Part shown: one piece after another, positions 50,235 to 58,923 of the stretch
Numbering within the stretch: the first letter of the stretch is position 1
Layout: each line of letters starts with the position of its first letter
Source: Leifsonia sp. TF02-11
Lineage (GTDB): Bacteria; Actinomycetota; Actinomycetes; Actinomycetales; Microbacteriaceae
Direction of reading: 5' to 3'
NCBI RefSeq assembly: GCF_017565305.1
Contig: NZ_JAGEKP010000032.1
Location: 1 to 64,000 of the forward strand
DNA: 64,000 nt
Position numbers and translations under genes: made by a program
The notes under the pieces: model-generated
Databases searched by the model: none
The model's input: only the letters and a program-made list of their open reading frames with translations
What the model was told of the DNA's origin: nothing

Positions 50235-51212
50235 GTCGGGCGGGGCGGGCGCCGCTGCGGGCAGCGCCGCGTCGAGCAGCGCCGCGACGAGGGCGGGGTA
50301 GTCGAGACCCGTCGCGGCGAACATCCGCGGCACCTGGGACTGCTCGGTGAAACCGGGCGTCGTGTTCACTTCGTTCAGCACGACGCCCTCCGCGGTGACG
50401 AAGAAGTCGAAGCGGGCGACTCCCGCGCAGCCGAGCGCGTCGTAGAGGGCGCGGGCCGCCGCCTCGATGGCCGCGTGCTCGTCGGCGGACACGCGCGCCG
50501 GCAGCGTGAACGACGCCGAACCGTCGTACTTCTGCTCGCGGTCGAAGACCGCCCCGTCGGCCACGGCGATCTCGAGGGTCGAACCGGCGCGCACGACGCC
50601 GTCGCGGTCGCGGAACAGGGCGATGTCCACTTCGCGTCCGGAGACGAACGCCTCGATCAGCGCCGAGCCGCCCGCCGCCCGCGCGGTGCCGATCGCGGCG
50701 GCGAGCTCCTCGGACTCCCTGACCACGGTGACCCCGTTGCTCGACCCGCCGAACGTCGGCTTCACCACGAACGGCGGCTCCAGCGGTAGCTGCGAGGCGT
50801 CGAACCGGTCGTCGACGAGCACGGCGGGAGCGGTGCGGATGCCGAGCGACTCCGCGACGAGCTTCGTGACCCACTTGTCCATGCCCAGCGCGCCTGCGCG
50901 CACCGGGGAGCCGACGAACGGCACGCCGGTCAGGGTCAGCAGTCCGGCGACGGCGCCGTCCTCGCCGTCCACGCCGTGCAGCACGGGGAACGCCGCATCG
51001 CACGACACCAGGCTGGAGACCGCCTGAGCGGGATGGATCGGGCCGTCGTGGAGGTGCCAGCCGCCTCGCCGGTCGACGGTGAGCGCGACGGCGGTCAGCC
51101 CGAGGGCGCGGACCGCGCGCACGACGGCGGCGGCCGACGCGAGCGACACGTCGTGCTCCTCGTTTGCGCCGCCGCCGATCACCGCGACACGGCGGATGGT
51201 CGAATCACGCAT
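50187..51212 (-). CDS. D-alanine--D-alanine ligase family protein
   Basis: A 341-residue ATP-grasp ligase that joins two D-amino acids for peptidoglycan precursors. Visible: VAVIGGGANEEHDVSLASA at the start, VLHGVDGEDGAVAGLLTLTG, GALGMDKWVTKLVAESLGI, PFVVKPTFGGSSNGVTVVRE, the loop FDREQKYDGSASF, and the metal-binding end VVLNEVNTTPGFTEQSQVPR. It overlaps the upstream alanine racemase gene by 8 nt. The last ~17 residues (PDIRDESRHSWHESRHS) are translated from a 53-bp palindromic element, so the natural C-terminus has probably been extended. A VanC/VanG-like D-Ala-D-Ser role cannot be excluded. Confidence 0.85.
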   Translation of the reverse strand: MRDSTIRRVAVIGGGANEEHDVSLASAAAVVRAVRALGLTAVALTVDRRGGWHLHDGPIHPAQAVSSLVSCDAAFPVLHGVDGEDGAVAGLLTLTGVPFVGSPVRAGALGMDKWVTKLVAESLGIRTAPAVLVDDRFDASQLPLEPPFVVKPTFGGSSNGVTVVRESEELAAAIGTARAAGGSALIEAFVSGREVDIALFRDRDGVVRAGSTLEIAVADGAVFDREQKYDGSASFTLPARVSADEHAAIEAAARALYDALGCAGVARFDFFVTAEGVVLNEVNTTPGFTEQSQVPRMFAATGLDYPALVAALLDAALPAAAPAPPDIRDESRHSWHESRHS

Positions 51213-52383
51213 GAGCCACCTCGCCGATCGTCGCTGCCGACGCGGCCGACGCACCCGGCGAGGCCGACGCACCCGGCGCCGTCGACCGGTGGATGCGCGC
51301 GACGCGGCTGCCGATCCGCGTGACGATCTCGTGCTCGATCGTCCCCGACCAGCCGGCCCATTCGGCGACCGTCGGCTCGCCGTGGTCGCCCGGGCCGAAC
51401 ACCGTGACCGACTCCCCCGCCGCGAGGAGGTCGTCGCCGGTGTCCACGACCAGCATGTCCATCGAGAACCGGCCGACGACGGGCCGGCGGCGGCCGCGCA
51501 CCAGCACCTCGGCACGCTCCGACGCCGCCCGCGGCAGGCCGTCGCCGTAGCCGACGGGCAGCAGCGCGAGGTTCGTGCGCCGATCGGCGACGTGCTCCAG
51601 CCCGTAACCGATCCCTGTCCCCGCCGCGACCTCCCTGGAGCCGACGACGGTCGTCGTCAGCGAGAGCGCAGGGCGCAGCCGGTCGGAGGTGCCGGACGGG
51701 TCGATCCCGAACAGCCCGGCGCCGATGCGGTGCAGCCCGAACCCCGAGCCGACGCCGGTCACGGTCGCGGCCGTCGCGGCCAGGTGGGCGACGGAGGGCG
51801 CCAGGCCGCGGCGCTGCGCCGTCCGCATCGCGTTGATGAAGACCAGCCGCTCACGCCGGTTCTGCGGGTGGTCGGGCCGGTCGGCGCACGACATGTGGCC
51901 CATCACCCCGACGACGCGGATACTGCCGAGCGCCTCCAGCTCGCGCGCGACGCCGCAGAGCGCCGACCATTCGGAGGCGGGGGCGCCGTCACGCGCCATG
52001 CCGACGTCGATGTGCAGGTGGACGCGCGCACGCCGTCCGAGCAGCGCCGCCGCGCGGCCGACCGCGTGCAACAGCCGCACGCTCTGGACCGCGAGATCGA
52101 TGTCGCCTGCGACCGCCGCCGCGAAGTCGGCGTCGACCGGGTTGAGCCAGCTCAGGATCGGCGCGCGGACTCCCGCCGCCCGCAGCGCGAGCGCCTCGTC
52201 GATGGAGGTCACCCCGATGGAGGTGGCTCCCGCCGCCAGCACGGACTGCGCGATCGCGCCGTGACCGAACGCGTCGGCTTTGAGCACCGCCATCAGGCGG
52301 CCTCCCGTCGCGGCGGCGAAGTAGGCGGCGTTCGAGCGGATCGCTTCGTCGTCGACGACGAGTTCGGAGGTCCACGTCATCAT
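51205..52383 (-). CDS. Alanine racemase
   Basis: A 392-residue PLP-dependent enzyme that interconverts L- and D-alanine for cell-wall synthesis. The Schiff-base lysine is in LMAVLKADAFGHGAIA (normally KANAYGHG). Other parts: HLHIDVGMARDGAPASEW, VVGVMGHMSCADRPDHP, GFGLHRIGAGLFGIDPSG, GTGIGYGLEHV with the catalytic-type Tyr, and MDMLVVDTGDD. A low-complexity Ala/Ser tail (STAPGASASPGASAASAA) follows residue ~365. It is coupled to the ligase gene downstream. Whether this is the only racemase or an extra, resistance-type copy cannot be told. Confidence 0.85.
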   Translation of the reverse strand: MMTWTSELVVDDEAIRSNAAYFAAATGGRLMAVLKADAFGHGAIAQSVLAAGATSIGVTSIDEALALRAAGVRAPILSWLNPVDADFAAAVAGDIDLAVQSVRLLHAVGRAAALLGRRARVHLHIDVGMARDGAPASEWSALCGVARELEALGSIRVVGVMGHMSCADRPDHPQNRRERLVFINAMRTAQRRGLAPSVAHLAATAATVTGVGSGFGLHRIGAGLFGIDPSGTSDRLRPALSLTTTVVGSREVAAGTGIGYGLEHVADRRTNLALLPVGYGDGLPRAASERAEVLVRGRRRPVVGRFSMDMLVVDTGDDLLAAGESVTVFGPGDHGEPTVAEWAGWSGTIEHEIVTRIGSRVARIHRSTAPGASASPGASAASAATIGEVAHA

Positions 52384-52481
52384 CGGCCCCCGGTGCTCGC
52401 GAATCGACGCACGCTGGTGTCATGCATTCCCTCAGAATGTGGGATACCGGAAGCCGATCCATCCCTCCAACTATGCGAACC

Positions 52482-52501
52482 CGTCATCCGCAGGGATGAC
52501 G
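52482..52501. promoter_or_regulatory. Perfect hairpin between racemase and glucosidase genes
   Basis: CGTCATCC (52482-52489) pairs with GGATGACG (52494-52501), 4-nt loop. It sits in the 235-bp divergent region, about 100 bp from either start, and may be an operator or an RNA hairpin. Confidence 0.4.
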
Positions 52502-52618
52502 TCAGAGCAGCATGGGAGCCCGAGATGTGCGCCGAAAGGTGGCGTCTCCGATCGCGAAACGCGACACTCGGCGCACAGGTGATCTTCCACCGCGGCGACC
52601 CGGCACCAGAATGAATCC

Positions 52619-55255
52619 ATGCCGCAGGTCGCAGACGTCGCAGACGGAGCCGAGAACGAACGCATTGCGCGAGCGGAGGACGGCTCGGCCGGCTGGCGCG
52701 ACTGGGGGCCATACGTCGCCGAGCGCGCCTGGGGCACCGTCCGCGAGGACTACAGCGCCGACGGCGACGCGTGGGAGTTCTTCCCGCACGACCACGCCAG
52801 GAGCCGCGCCTTCCGGTGGAACGAGGACGGCATGGCCGCCTTCTCGGACCTCAAGCAGACCTGGTGCCTCGGGCTCTCGCTGTGGAACGGGCGCGACCCG
52901 ATCCTCAAGGAGCGGATGTTCGGCCTCGCGGGCCCGCAGGGGAACCACGGGGAGGACGTCAAGGAGTACTGGTGGTACCTCGACGGCACGCCGACCCATA
53001 CCTGGAACACCTGGCGGTACCACTATCCCCAGGCCGAGTACCCCTACGCCGACCTGATCGCCACGAACGCGGCCCGCAGCAGGCTCGAGCCCGAGTACGA
53101 GCTCGTCGACACCGGCGTGTTCGACGACGGCCGGTACTGGGTGGTGACCGTCGACTACGCCAAGGACGGCCCGCACGACCTCCTGATGCGCATCACGATC
53201 GAGAACGCCGGACCCGATCCCGCGACGCTGCACGTGCTGCCGACTCTCTGGTTCCGCAACACCTGGTCGTGGGGTTACGACGTCGAGAAGCCGTCGCTGC
53301 GCCTCGACGGCGAGCGCATCGTCGGATCCGGGCCGTCGGGAACGCTGGCCCTGCGCGGCGAGGGCGCGCCGGAGGCACTCTTCTGCGACAACGAGACGAA
53401 CACCGCGCGGCTGTTCGGCGCGACCGCCGACGAGTCCCCCGCGTTCCCGAAGGACGGGATCAACGACCATGTGATCGACGGGGCGGCGACCGTGAACCCC
53501 GACCACACCGGCACCAAGGCGGCCCTCCACTACACGGTCGAGCTCGGTCCGGGCGAGACGCGCGTGATCCGAGTGCGGCTGACCGGCACCGAAGCGGCGC
53601 CCGCGGGCCTCGAGGCGCAGGAGCTCGGGCCCGGCTTCGACGCCGTCGTCCAGCAGCGCGCAGCGGAGGCCGACGCGTTCTACGCGGCCCTCCCGAACGC
53701 CCCGACCGACCCGGACGAGGCCCGCGTGCTGCGCCAGGCGTTCGCCGGGCTGCTCTGGTCGAAGCAGTACTTCCACTTCAACGTGGACAAGTGGCTCGAC
53801 GGCGACCCGGGGAGTCCTCCCCCGCCTCCCGGACGCGGCAGCGTGCGCAACGGGCAGTGGCGGCACTTCGACGCCGACGACGTGATCCTGATGCCAGACC
53901 CCTGGGAATACCCGTGGTTCGCCGCGTGGGATCTCGCCTTCCACTGCGTGACGATGGCGCACATCGACCCCGCGTTCGCCAAAGCACAGCTGATCCTGCT
54001 CTTGCGCGAGTGGTACATGCACCCCAACGGGCAGCTGCCCGCGTACGAGTGGAACTTCTCCGACGTCAACCCGCCGACGCACGCGTGGGCGGCGATCCAG
54101 GTGTTCCTCATCGACGGCGGCACCGACTACGACTTCCTCGCCCGCATCCTCCACAAGCTGCTGATCAACTACACCTGGTGGACGAACAGCAAGGACAAGG
54201 ACGAGGACGACCTGTTCGAGGGCGGCTTCATGGGCCTCGACAACATCGCGCCGCTCAACCGGTCGACGCTGCCGCCGGAGGTCGGGACGCTGGAGCAGGC
54301 CGACTCGACCGGCTGGATGGCGAACTACGCCCTCGACCTCCTCGAGATCGCCCTGCGGCTGGCGCGCCGCAACGACGTCTACGAGGACGTCGCCGTGAAG
54401 TTCGGCGAGCAGTTCCTGCGCATCGCGGGCTCGGCCAACAGCTCGGGGATGTGGGACGACGAGGACGCCTACTTCTACGACCTGCTCCACCTGGCCGACG
54501 GCAGGGAGGTGCCGCTCAAGGTGCGCTCGCTGGTCGGTCTCGTGCCCGTCGTCGCCTCCCTCGCGTACGACGAGCCGGGCGTGCGGACCATCCCGGAGTT
54601 CCGGCAGGTGCTGAACCGGTATCTGGCGAAGCATCCAGAGCTCGGGGCGTCGTTCCATCGCAGACGCTTCGGCGACCAGCAGGTCTACCTGCTGGCGATG
54701 GTCTCGCCGGAGCGGTTGACGCGGATCCTGAAGCAGGTCTTCGACACCGCGGGGTTGCTCAGCGACCACGGGATCCGCGGCGTCTCCGCCTACCACCGCG
54801 AGCACCCGTTCACGGTGGAGGTCGGCGGCGTCGAGGCGTCGGTCGACTACGAGCCGGCCGAGTCGACCTCCCCGCTGTTCGGCGGCAACTCGAACTGGCG
54901 CGGGCCGGTCTGGTTCCCGCTCAACGCCCTCCTGATCGCCGCGCTGCAGCACTACGAGTCGCACGGCGAGACCGGTGTGCGCATCGAGGACCCGCTCGGC
55001 TCGGGCAACGCGCTGACCCCCGGGGAGGCGGCGGACGACCTCTCCCGCAGGCTGATCTCGCTGTTCCTCCCCGGCCCGGACGGGCGGCGACCGGCCGACG
55101 CCCGCTACCCGCTGCTCTCGGCCGACCCGCGCTGGAAGGACAACATCTTCTTCTACGAGTACTTCGACGGTGACACCGGCCAGGGCCTCGGCGCCTCCCA
55201 CCAGACCGGCTGGACGGCGATGGTGGCGCACCTGATCCTGACGCGGAGTCGATGA
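52619..55255 (+). CDS. GH63/MGH-type glucosidase
   Basis: An 878-residue glycoside hydrolase of the (alpha/alpha)6-barrel GH63-like group, widespread in actinobacteria and often annotated glucosidase. Visible: WGPYVAERAWGTVREDYSAD near the start, DPWEYPWFAAWDLAFHCVTM, GQLPAYEWNFSDVNPPTHAW, GNSNWRGPVWFPLNALLIAA, and the end GEAADDLSRRLISLFLPGPDGR. The GxSNWRGPxW block is characteristic and contributes to the active site. It has no signal peptide, so it is cytosolic. It may trim mannosyl or glucosyl compatible-solute glycosides. It stands alone, before a 53-bp element. Confidence 0.87.
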   Translation: MPQVADVADGAENERIARAEDGSAGWRDWGPYVAERAWGTVREDYSADGDAWEFFPHDHARSRAFRWNEDGMAAFSDLKQTWCLGLSLWNGRDPILKERMFGLAGPQGNHGEDVKEYWWYLDGTPTHTWNTWRYHYPQAEYPYADLIATNAARSRLEPEYELVDTGVFDDGRYWVVTVDYAKDGPHDLLMRITIENAGPDPATLHVLPTLWFRNTWSWGYDVEKPSLRLDGERIVGSGPSGTLALRGEGAPEALFCDNETNTARLFGATADESPAFPKDGINDHVIDGAATVNPDHTGTKAALHYTVELGPGETRVIRVRLTGTEAAPAGLEAQELGPGFDAVVQQRAAEADAFYAALPNAPTDPDEARVLRQAFAGLLWSKQYFHFNVDKWLDGDPGSPPPPPGRGSVRNGQWRHFDADDVILMPDPWEYPWFAAWDLAFHCVTMAHIDPAFAKAQLILLLREWYMHPNGQLPAYEWNFSDVNPPTHAWAAIQVFLIDGGTDYDFLARILHKLLINYTWWTNSKDKDEDDLFEGGFMGLDNIAPLNRSTLPPEVGTLEQADSTGWMANYALDLLEIALRLARRNDVYEDVAVKFGEQFLRIAGSANSSGMWDDEDAYFYDLLHLADGREVPLKVRSLVGLVPVVASLAYDEPGVRTIPEFRQVLNRYLAKHPELGASFHRRRFGDQQVYLLAMVSPERLTRILKQVFDTAGLLSDHGIRGVSAYHREHPFTVEVGGVEASVDYEPAESTSPLFGGNSNWRGPVWFPLNALLIAALQHYESHGETGVRIEDPLGSGNALTPGEAADDLSRRLISLFLPGPDGRRPADARYPLLSADPRWKDNIFFYEYFDGDTGQGLGASHQTGWTAMVAHLILTRSR

Positions 55256-55264
55256 CGGGCGACG

Positions 55265-55317
55265 ATTCGTCACGAATCTCGTGATTCGTGCCACGAATGT
55301 CGACATTCGTCACGAAT
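55265..55317. repeat. 53-bp nested-palindrome element, copy 9
   Basis: ATTCGTCACGAAT (55265-55277), CTCGTG, ATTCGTGCCACGAAT (55284-55298), GTCGAC, ATTCGTCACGAAT (55305-55317). It begins 9 bp after the glucosidase stop. Confidence 0.92.
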
Positions 55318-55328
55318 CTCGTGGCTTC

Positions 55329-55347
55329 CGCGGCGCGACACGCCGCG
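55329..55347. terminator. GC hairpin after copy 9
   Basis: CGCGGCG (55329-55335) and CGCCGCG (55341-55347) with a 5-nt loop, directly downstream of the palindromic element; with it, a likely terminator for the glucosidase gene. Confidence 0.45.
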
Positions 55348-55438
55348 TCACAATGCTCGTGGGGGCTATCGCAGGGGGAGTTGACTGTGGCCGTTCCCGC
55401 TCGACGCACCGCACCGCACCGCTCGAAAGGACCACGCC

Positions 55439-55879
55439 ATGACCGCTCCGCAGTCCCCGGCCTCCGCGCCGCTCGACCAGCCTCTCTACGGCGCCACGTT
55501 CGGCGACGCCATCCGCCGGTTCTTCAAGAAGTACGCCGACTTCACCGGGCGGGCCAGCCGCAGCGAGTTCTGGTGGTGGTTCCTGTTCGCCGTCATTATC
55601 GGGGCGGTCTACGGCATCCTGCTGCAGACGCTGGGCACGATCGGCAACGGCGGTCGCGGCCTCGGCCCGTTCGGCTGGGTGCTGGTCGTTGTCTACATCG
55701 TCTGGGACCTGGTGATCCTGGTGCCCAGCCTGGCGCTCAGCTGGCGACGGCTGCACGACGCCAACCTGGCGGGCCCGATGTGGTTCCTCGGCTTCATTCC
55801 GGTCGTCGGCTGGATCATCGTGCTGGTCTTCTACCTGCTGCCGTCCAAGCCGGAGGGCGCGCGGTTCGACCGACGCTGA
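55439..55879 (+). CDS. DUF805 membrane protein
   Basis: A 146-residue integral membrane protein of the DUF805 (YhaH-like) family, function unknown. The family features YADFTGRASRSEFWWWFLFA near residue 30 and LSWRRLHDANLAGPMWFLGF further on are clear, with three or four membrane helices. AAAGGA lies before the ATG. It is convergent with the TetR gene 6 bp away. Confidence 0.87.
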   Translation: MTAPQSPASAPLDQPLYGATFGDAIRRFFKKYADFTGRASRSEFWWWFLFAVIIGAVYGILLQTLGTIGNGGRGLGPFGWVLVVVYIVWDLVILVPSLALSWRRLHDANLAGPMWFLGFIPVVGWIIVLVFYLLPSKPEGARFDRR

Positions 55880-55885
55880 GCCCGG

Positions 55886-56509
55886 TCAGGCTCCCGGCCG
55901 GATCCCCACGGCCGGCAGCAGCACCCCGTCGATGAGCGACAGCAGGTACGCGCGGTCGACAGGCTGCTGGAGGATGAGCACCCGGTAGGCGGTCATCGAC
56001 GGCACGAGCATCGCGAGCGTCTCGACATCGGTGTCGGCCGGGATCTCGCCGCGCTCGATGGCCCGACGCATGAAGAGCCGGTTGAGGGAGGCGCGCGGCT
56101 CGACGATCGCCGCCGTCACCGCGTCGACCAGGTCGGGGTCGCGGGCGAGCATGGAGGTCAGGCCCGCCATGATCTGCAGTTTGCGTTCTCCGTCTTCGAT
56201 CGCGTGCGGTTTGATCATCGCGACCAGGTCGCCGCGCAGCGTGCCGGTGTCGGGCAGGTGCTCGAAGTCGATGTCGTTCTTCTTCATGCAGGCGATGGCG
56301 TCGACGACGAGTTCGCCCTTGGATGCCCAGCGCCGGTACACGGTCGCCTTGCCCGCCTTGGCGCGCGCGGCGACCATGTCCATGGTCATCCGGTCGTAGC
56401 CGGTCTCGGCGAGGACTTCGAGCGCGGCGTCGAGGATGTCGGCGTCGCGCGTGTGGTCGCGCTTGCGCCCGAGTTTCGGAGCGGATCCGGTGGTGTCGAG
56501 CTGCGTCAT
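55886..56509 (-). CDS. TetR-family repressor of the adjacent MFS gene
   Basis: A 207-residue TetR regulator. The helix-turn-helix is ILDAALEVLAETGYDRMTMD followed by MVAARAKAGKATVYRRWASK, and the C-terminal domain (from about 90) fits the TetR_C ligand-binding fold. It is divergent from the MFS gene, with two palindromes in the 125-bp gap, the usual arrangement of a repressor with its target efflux pump. The ligand is unknown. Confidence 0.87.
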   Translation of the reverse strand: MTQLDTTGSAPKLGRKRDHTRDADILDAALEVLAETGYDRMTMDMVAARAKAGKATVYRRWASKGELVVDAIACMKKNDIDFEHLPDTGTLRGDLVAMIKPHAIEDGERKLQIMAGLTSMLARDPDLVDAVTAAIVEPRASLNRLFMRRAIERGEIPADTDVETLAMLVPSMTAYRVLILQQPVDRAYLLSLIDGVLLPAVGIRPGA

Positions 56510-56570
56510 TGCGGCTGTCCCCCTGTTCCTCTGTGTTCGGTGATGTGCTCTGGTGATGTCGCTTCGATCA

Positions 56571-56590
56571 TTCTAAGGTTAATTTTAGAA
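56571..56590. promoter_or_regulatory. TTCTAA-N8-TTAGAA operator-like palindrome
   Basis: Perfect 6-bp arms (56571-56576 and 56585-56590) in the TetR/MFS intergenic region; a likely TetR operator. Confidence 0.55.
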
Positions 56591-56601
56591 CTCAGTAGAT
56601 C

Positions 56602-56619
56602 CGAAACTGCCGAGTTTCG
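56602..56619. promoter_or_regulatory. CGAAACT-N4-AGTTTCG operator-like palindrome
   Basis: Perfect 7-bp arms (56602-56608 and 56613-56619) with spacer GCCG, some 15 bp before the MFS start. Another strong candidate for the TetR operator. Confidence 0.6.
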
Positions 56620-56634
56620 TATATGCTGACCCGC

Positions 56635-58170
56635 ATGACCCAGACTTCTCCCGTTTCCCCGGTCGCCTCCGCGGCCGCAGGCGGCTCCGTTCCGCACTCG
56701 CGGCGCTGGTGGACGCTCGTCACCGTCGCGCTGGCTCAGCTCATGGTCGTGCTCGACTCGACGGTCGTGAACATCGCCCTCCCCTCGGCCCAGCAGGACC
56801 TCGGCTTCTCCAACGCCGACCGCCAGTGGATCGTCACCGCGTACTCGCTCGCCTTCGGCAGCCTCCTGCTGCTGGGCGGTCGCATCTCCGACCTCATCGG
56901 CCGCAAACGCGCCTTCATCATCGGCCTGATCGGCTTCGCCGGCGCCTCCGCGCTGGGCGGCGCCGCCGGCACGTTCGGGATGCTCGTGGGCGCCCGCGCC
57001 CTGCAGGGCGCGTTCGGCGCGCTGCTCGCCCCCACCGCCCTGGCCGTACTGACGACGACCTTCACCGTCCCGAAGGAACGCGCCCGCGCGTTCGGCATCT
57101 TCGGCGCGATCGCCGGTGCCGGCGGCGCCGTCGGCCTCCTGCTCGGCGGCGTGCTGACCGAGCAGTTCGACTGGCGGTGGAACCTCTACATCAACGTCTT
57201 CATCGCGATCGCCGCGATCATCCTCGCGACGGTCTTCGTCACGGCCGGCCACCGCACCGAGCCGCGCCCGAAGCTCGACATCCCCGGCACCATCCTGGTC
57301 TCCGGTGCCCTGTTCTCGCTCGTCTACGGGTTCTCCAACGCCGAGAGCGACGGCTGGGACTCGCCGCTGACCTGGGGCTTCCTCGCCGCATCCGGCGTGC
57401 TCCTGATCGCCTTCGTGCTCTGGCAGCGCCGGGCCACCCACCCGCTGCTGCCGCTGCCGATCGTGCTGGACCGCAACCGCGGCGCCTCCTACAGCTCCAT
57501 CCTCATCGCCGGCTCCGGGATGTTCGGCATCTTCCTGTTCGTCACGTACTACCTCGAGACGACGCTGAAGTTCACGCCCATCCAGACCGGGCTCGCGTTC
57601 CTGCCGATGATCGTCATGCTGGTGATCGCCGCACAGTTCTCGACCAACCTGTTCGTACCGAAGTTCGGCCCGAAGGTCATGGTGCCGATCGGCATGGTGA
57701 TCGCCGGCTCCGGGATGCTGCTGCTGACCCGCCTCGGCGTCACCGCGAACTACGGCACCGAGATCCTCCCGGCCCTGATGGTCATGGGCGTCGGCATGGG
57801 CTCGATCATGCCGGCGGCGATCCAGACGGCCACCCTCGGCGTCGACCGCCACTTCGCCGGCGTCGCCTCCGCCCTCGTGAACACGAGCCAGCAGGTCGGC
57901 GGCTCGATCGGCACCGCCCTCCTGAACACGCTCGCGGCGACTGCGCTGACCGACTACGTGTCGGGCCACCTGCCGCCGACTCCGCACGTGTTGCAGGAGG
58001 CCGCGGTGCACAGCTACTCGACCGCCTACTGGTTCAGCGCGGGGCTGTTCGCCTTCGGCGCCGTGCTCTCCGCGCTGCTGTACCGGCGGCGCAAGCCGGC
58101 GGCGGCTTCGTCTGCGGCCGCCAGCGGCGCCGCCGCGCCCGCCGAGCCCGCGCCCGTCGTCGCACACTGA
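56635..58170 (+). CDS. MFS transporter, DHA2 (EmrB/QacA) type
   Basis: A 511-residue membrane protein with about 14 helices: AQLMVVLDSTVVNIALPSAQ (helix 1), GGRISDLIGRKRAFIIGLIG (motif A), IAGAGGAVGLLLGGVLTEQF (motif C). It probably exports antibiotics or other toxic compounds by proton antiport. The start is uncertain between ATG 56623 and ATG 56635; neither has a clear ribosome site, and the first helix is well inside both. The C-terminal tail is Ala/Pro-rich. It is paired with the TetR gene. Confidence 0.87.
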   Translation: MTQTSPVSPVASAAAGGSVPHSRRWWTLVTVALAQLMVVLDSTVVNIALPSAQQDLGFSNADRQWIVTAYSLAFGSLLLLGGRISDLIGRKRAFIIGLIGFAGASALGGAAGTFGMLVGARALQGAFGALLAPTALAVLTTTFTVPKERARAFGIFGAIAGAGGAVGLLLGGVLTEQFDWRWNLYINVFIAIAAIILATVFVTAGHRTEPRPKLDIPGTILVSGALFSLVYGFSNAESDGWDSPLTWGFLAASGVLLIAFVLWQRRATHPLLPLPIVLDRNRGASYSSILIAGSGMFGIFLFVTYYLETTLKFTPIQTGLAFLPMIVMLVIAAQFSTNLFVPKFGPKVMVPIGMVIAGSGMLLLTRLGVTANYGTEILPALMVMGVGMGSIMPAAIQTATLGVDRHFAGVASALVNTSQQVGGSIGTALLNTLAATALTDYVSGHLPPTPHVLQEAAVHSYSTAYWFSAGLFAFGAVLSALLYRRRKPAAASSAAASGAAAPAEPAPVVAH

Positions 58171-58172
58171 GC

Positions 58173-58227
58173 GAAGGGCACGTGGGCGCCCCTCAAGCGC
58201 AGCTTGAGGGGCGTTTGCGTGCCCTTC
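58173..58227. terminator. Large nested hairpin between convergent genes
   Basis: Outer arms GAAGGGCACG (58173-58182) and CGTGCCCTTC (58218-58227) enclose a perfect 12-bp inner stem, CGCCCCTCAAGC (58187-58198) with GCTTGAGGGGCG (58202-58213), loop 3 nt. It lies directly after the MFS stop and before the convergent HAD-hydrolase stop, so a bidirectional terminator is likely. Its GCGTTTGCGTGCCCTTC arm recurs at 7484-7500. Confidence 0.75.
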
Positions 58228-58233
58228 GGCGGC

Positions 58234-58923
58234 TCAGCGGGCGAGTGCACCCACGCCGACGAACGCCGGGATGTCCGCGACAGACGCAAGCACCGCGTCG
58301 TGGTCCGCGGCCTCCAGGGCCTCGCGCGGGGTCTGGCCGGTGAGCACGCCGACCGCGATCGCGCCAGCGTTGCGCGCCGCCTCCAGGTCGACGACGGTGT
58401 CGCCGGCCGCGAGCACCTGGCGTACGTCGGTGGCGCCCGTGCGCTGCATGGCGAGGTGGATCATGTACGGCGTCGGGCGGCCGGCCGGAACGTCGGAGGT
58501 GGTGACGACCGCGTCGAGCTGCCCGTCCGCGCCGACCGTCCAGCCGAGGGCCGCCAGCAGCGGCTCGACCACGTCGTCCGAGAAGCCGGTGGTCAGCGCC
58601 ACCTTCACGCCGGCGGCGCGGAGCGCGTCGATGGCGGCCACAACGCCCGGCAGCGCCACCGGCGGTTCGGCGCGGTAGGCCTCGGCGAGCAGCGCGCGGA
58701 AGCGGTCGAAGCGCTCGGCGACCAGGGCCGGCTCCGAGGCGACGCCGCCGAGGCGCAGCAGAGCGGTGATCGCCTCGATCTTGTCGGTGCCCATCCAGCG
58801 CTGCAGGTCGGCGTCGGCGACCGGGGCGCCGGCCTCTTCGACGGCGCGGCGCAGCGCCACGTAGACGGCGCCGTGGTCGTCGACGGTGGTGCCTGCGATG
58901 TCGAAGGCGGCGAGCTGGATCAT
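58234..58923 (-). CDS. Phosphonatase-like HAD hydrolase (PhnX-like)
   Basis: A 229-residue HAD-superfamily hydrolase. Motif I is AAFDIAGTTVDDHG with the DxAGTT pattern of phosphonoacetaldehyde hydrolase; a cap-domain WMGTDKIEAI has a Lys (K48) in the place of the Schiff-base lysine of PhnX (MGxxK). Motif II/III regions VKVALTTGFSDDV and VLAAGDTVVDLEAARNAG follow. It would cleave the C-P bond of phosphonoacetaldehyde to acetaldehyde and phosphate. It overlaps the GntR gene as ATGA and lies beside an aminoethylphosphonate-type transporter. Assigned from motif and context. Confidence 0.82.
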   Translation of the reverse strand: MIQLAAFDIAGTTVDDHGAVYVALRRAVEEAGAPVADADLQRWMGTDKIEAITALLRLGGVASEPALVAERFDRFRALLAEAYRAEPPVALPGVVAAIDALRAAGVKVALTTGFSDDVVEPLLAALGWTVGADGQLDAVVTTSDVPAGRPTPYMIHLAMQRTGATDVRQVLAAGDTVVDLEAARNAGAIAVGVLTGQTPREALEAADHDAVLASVADIPAFVGVGALAR

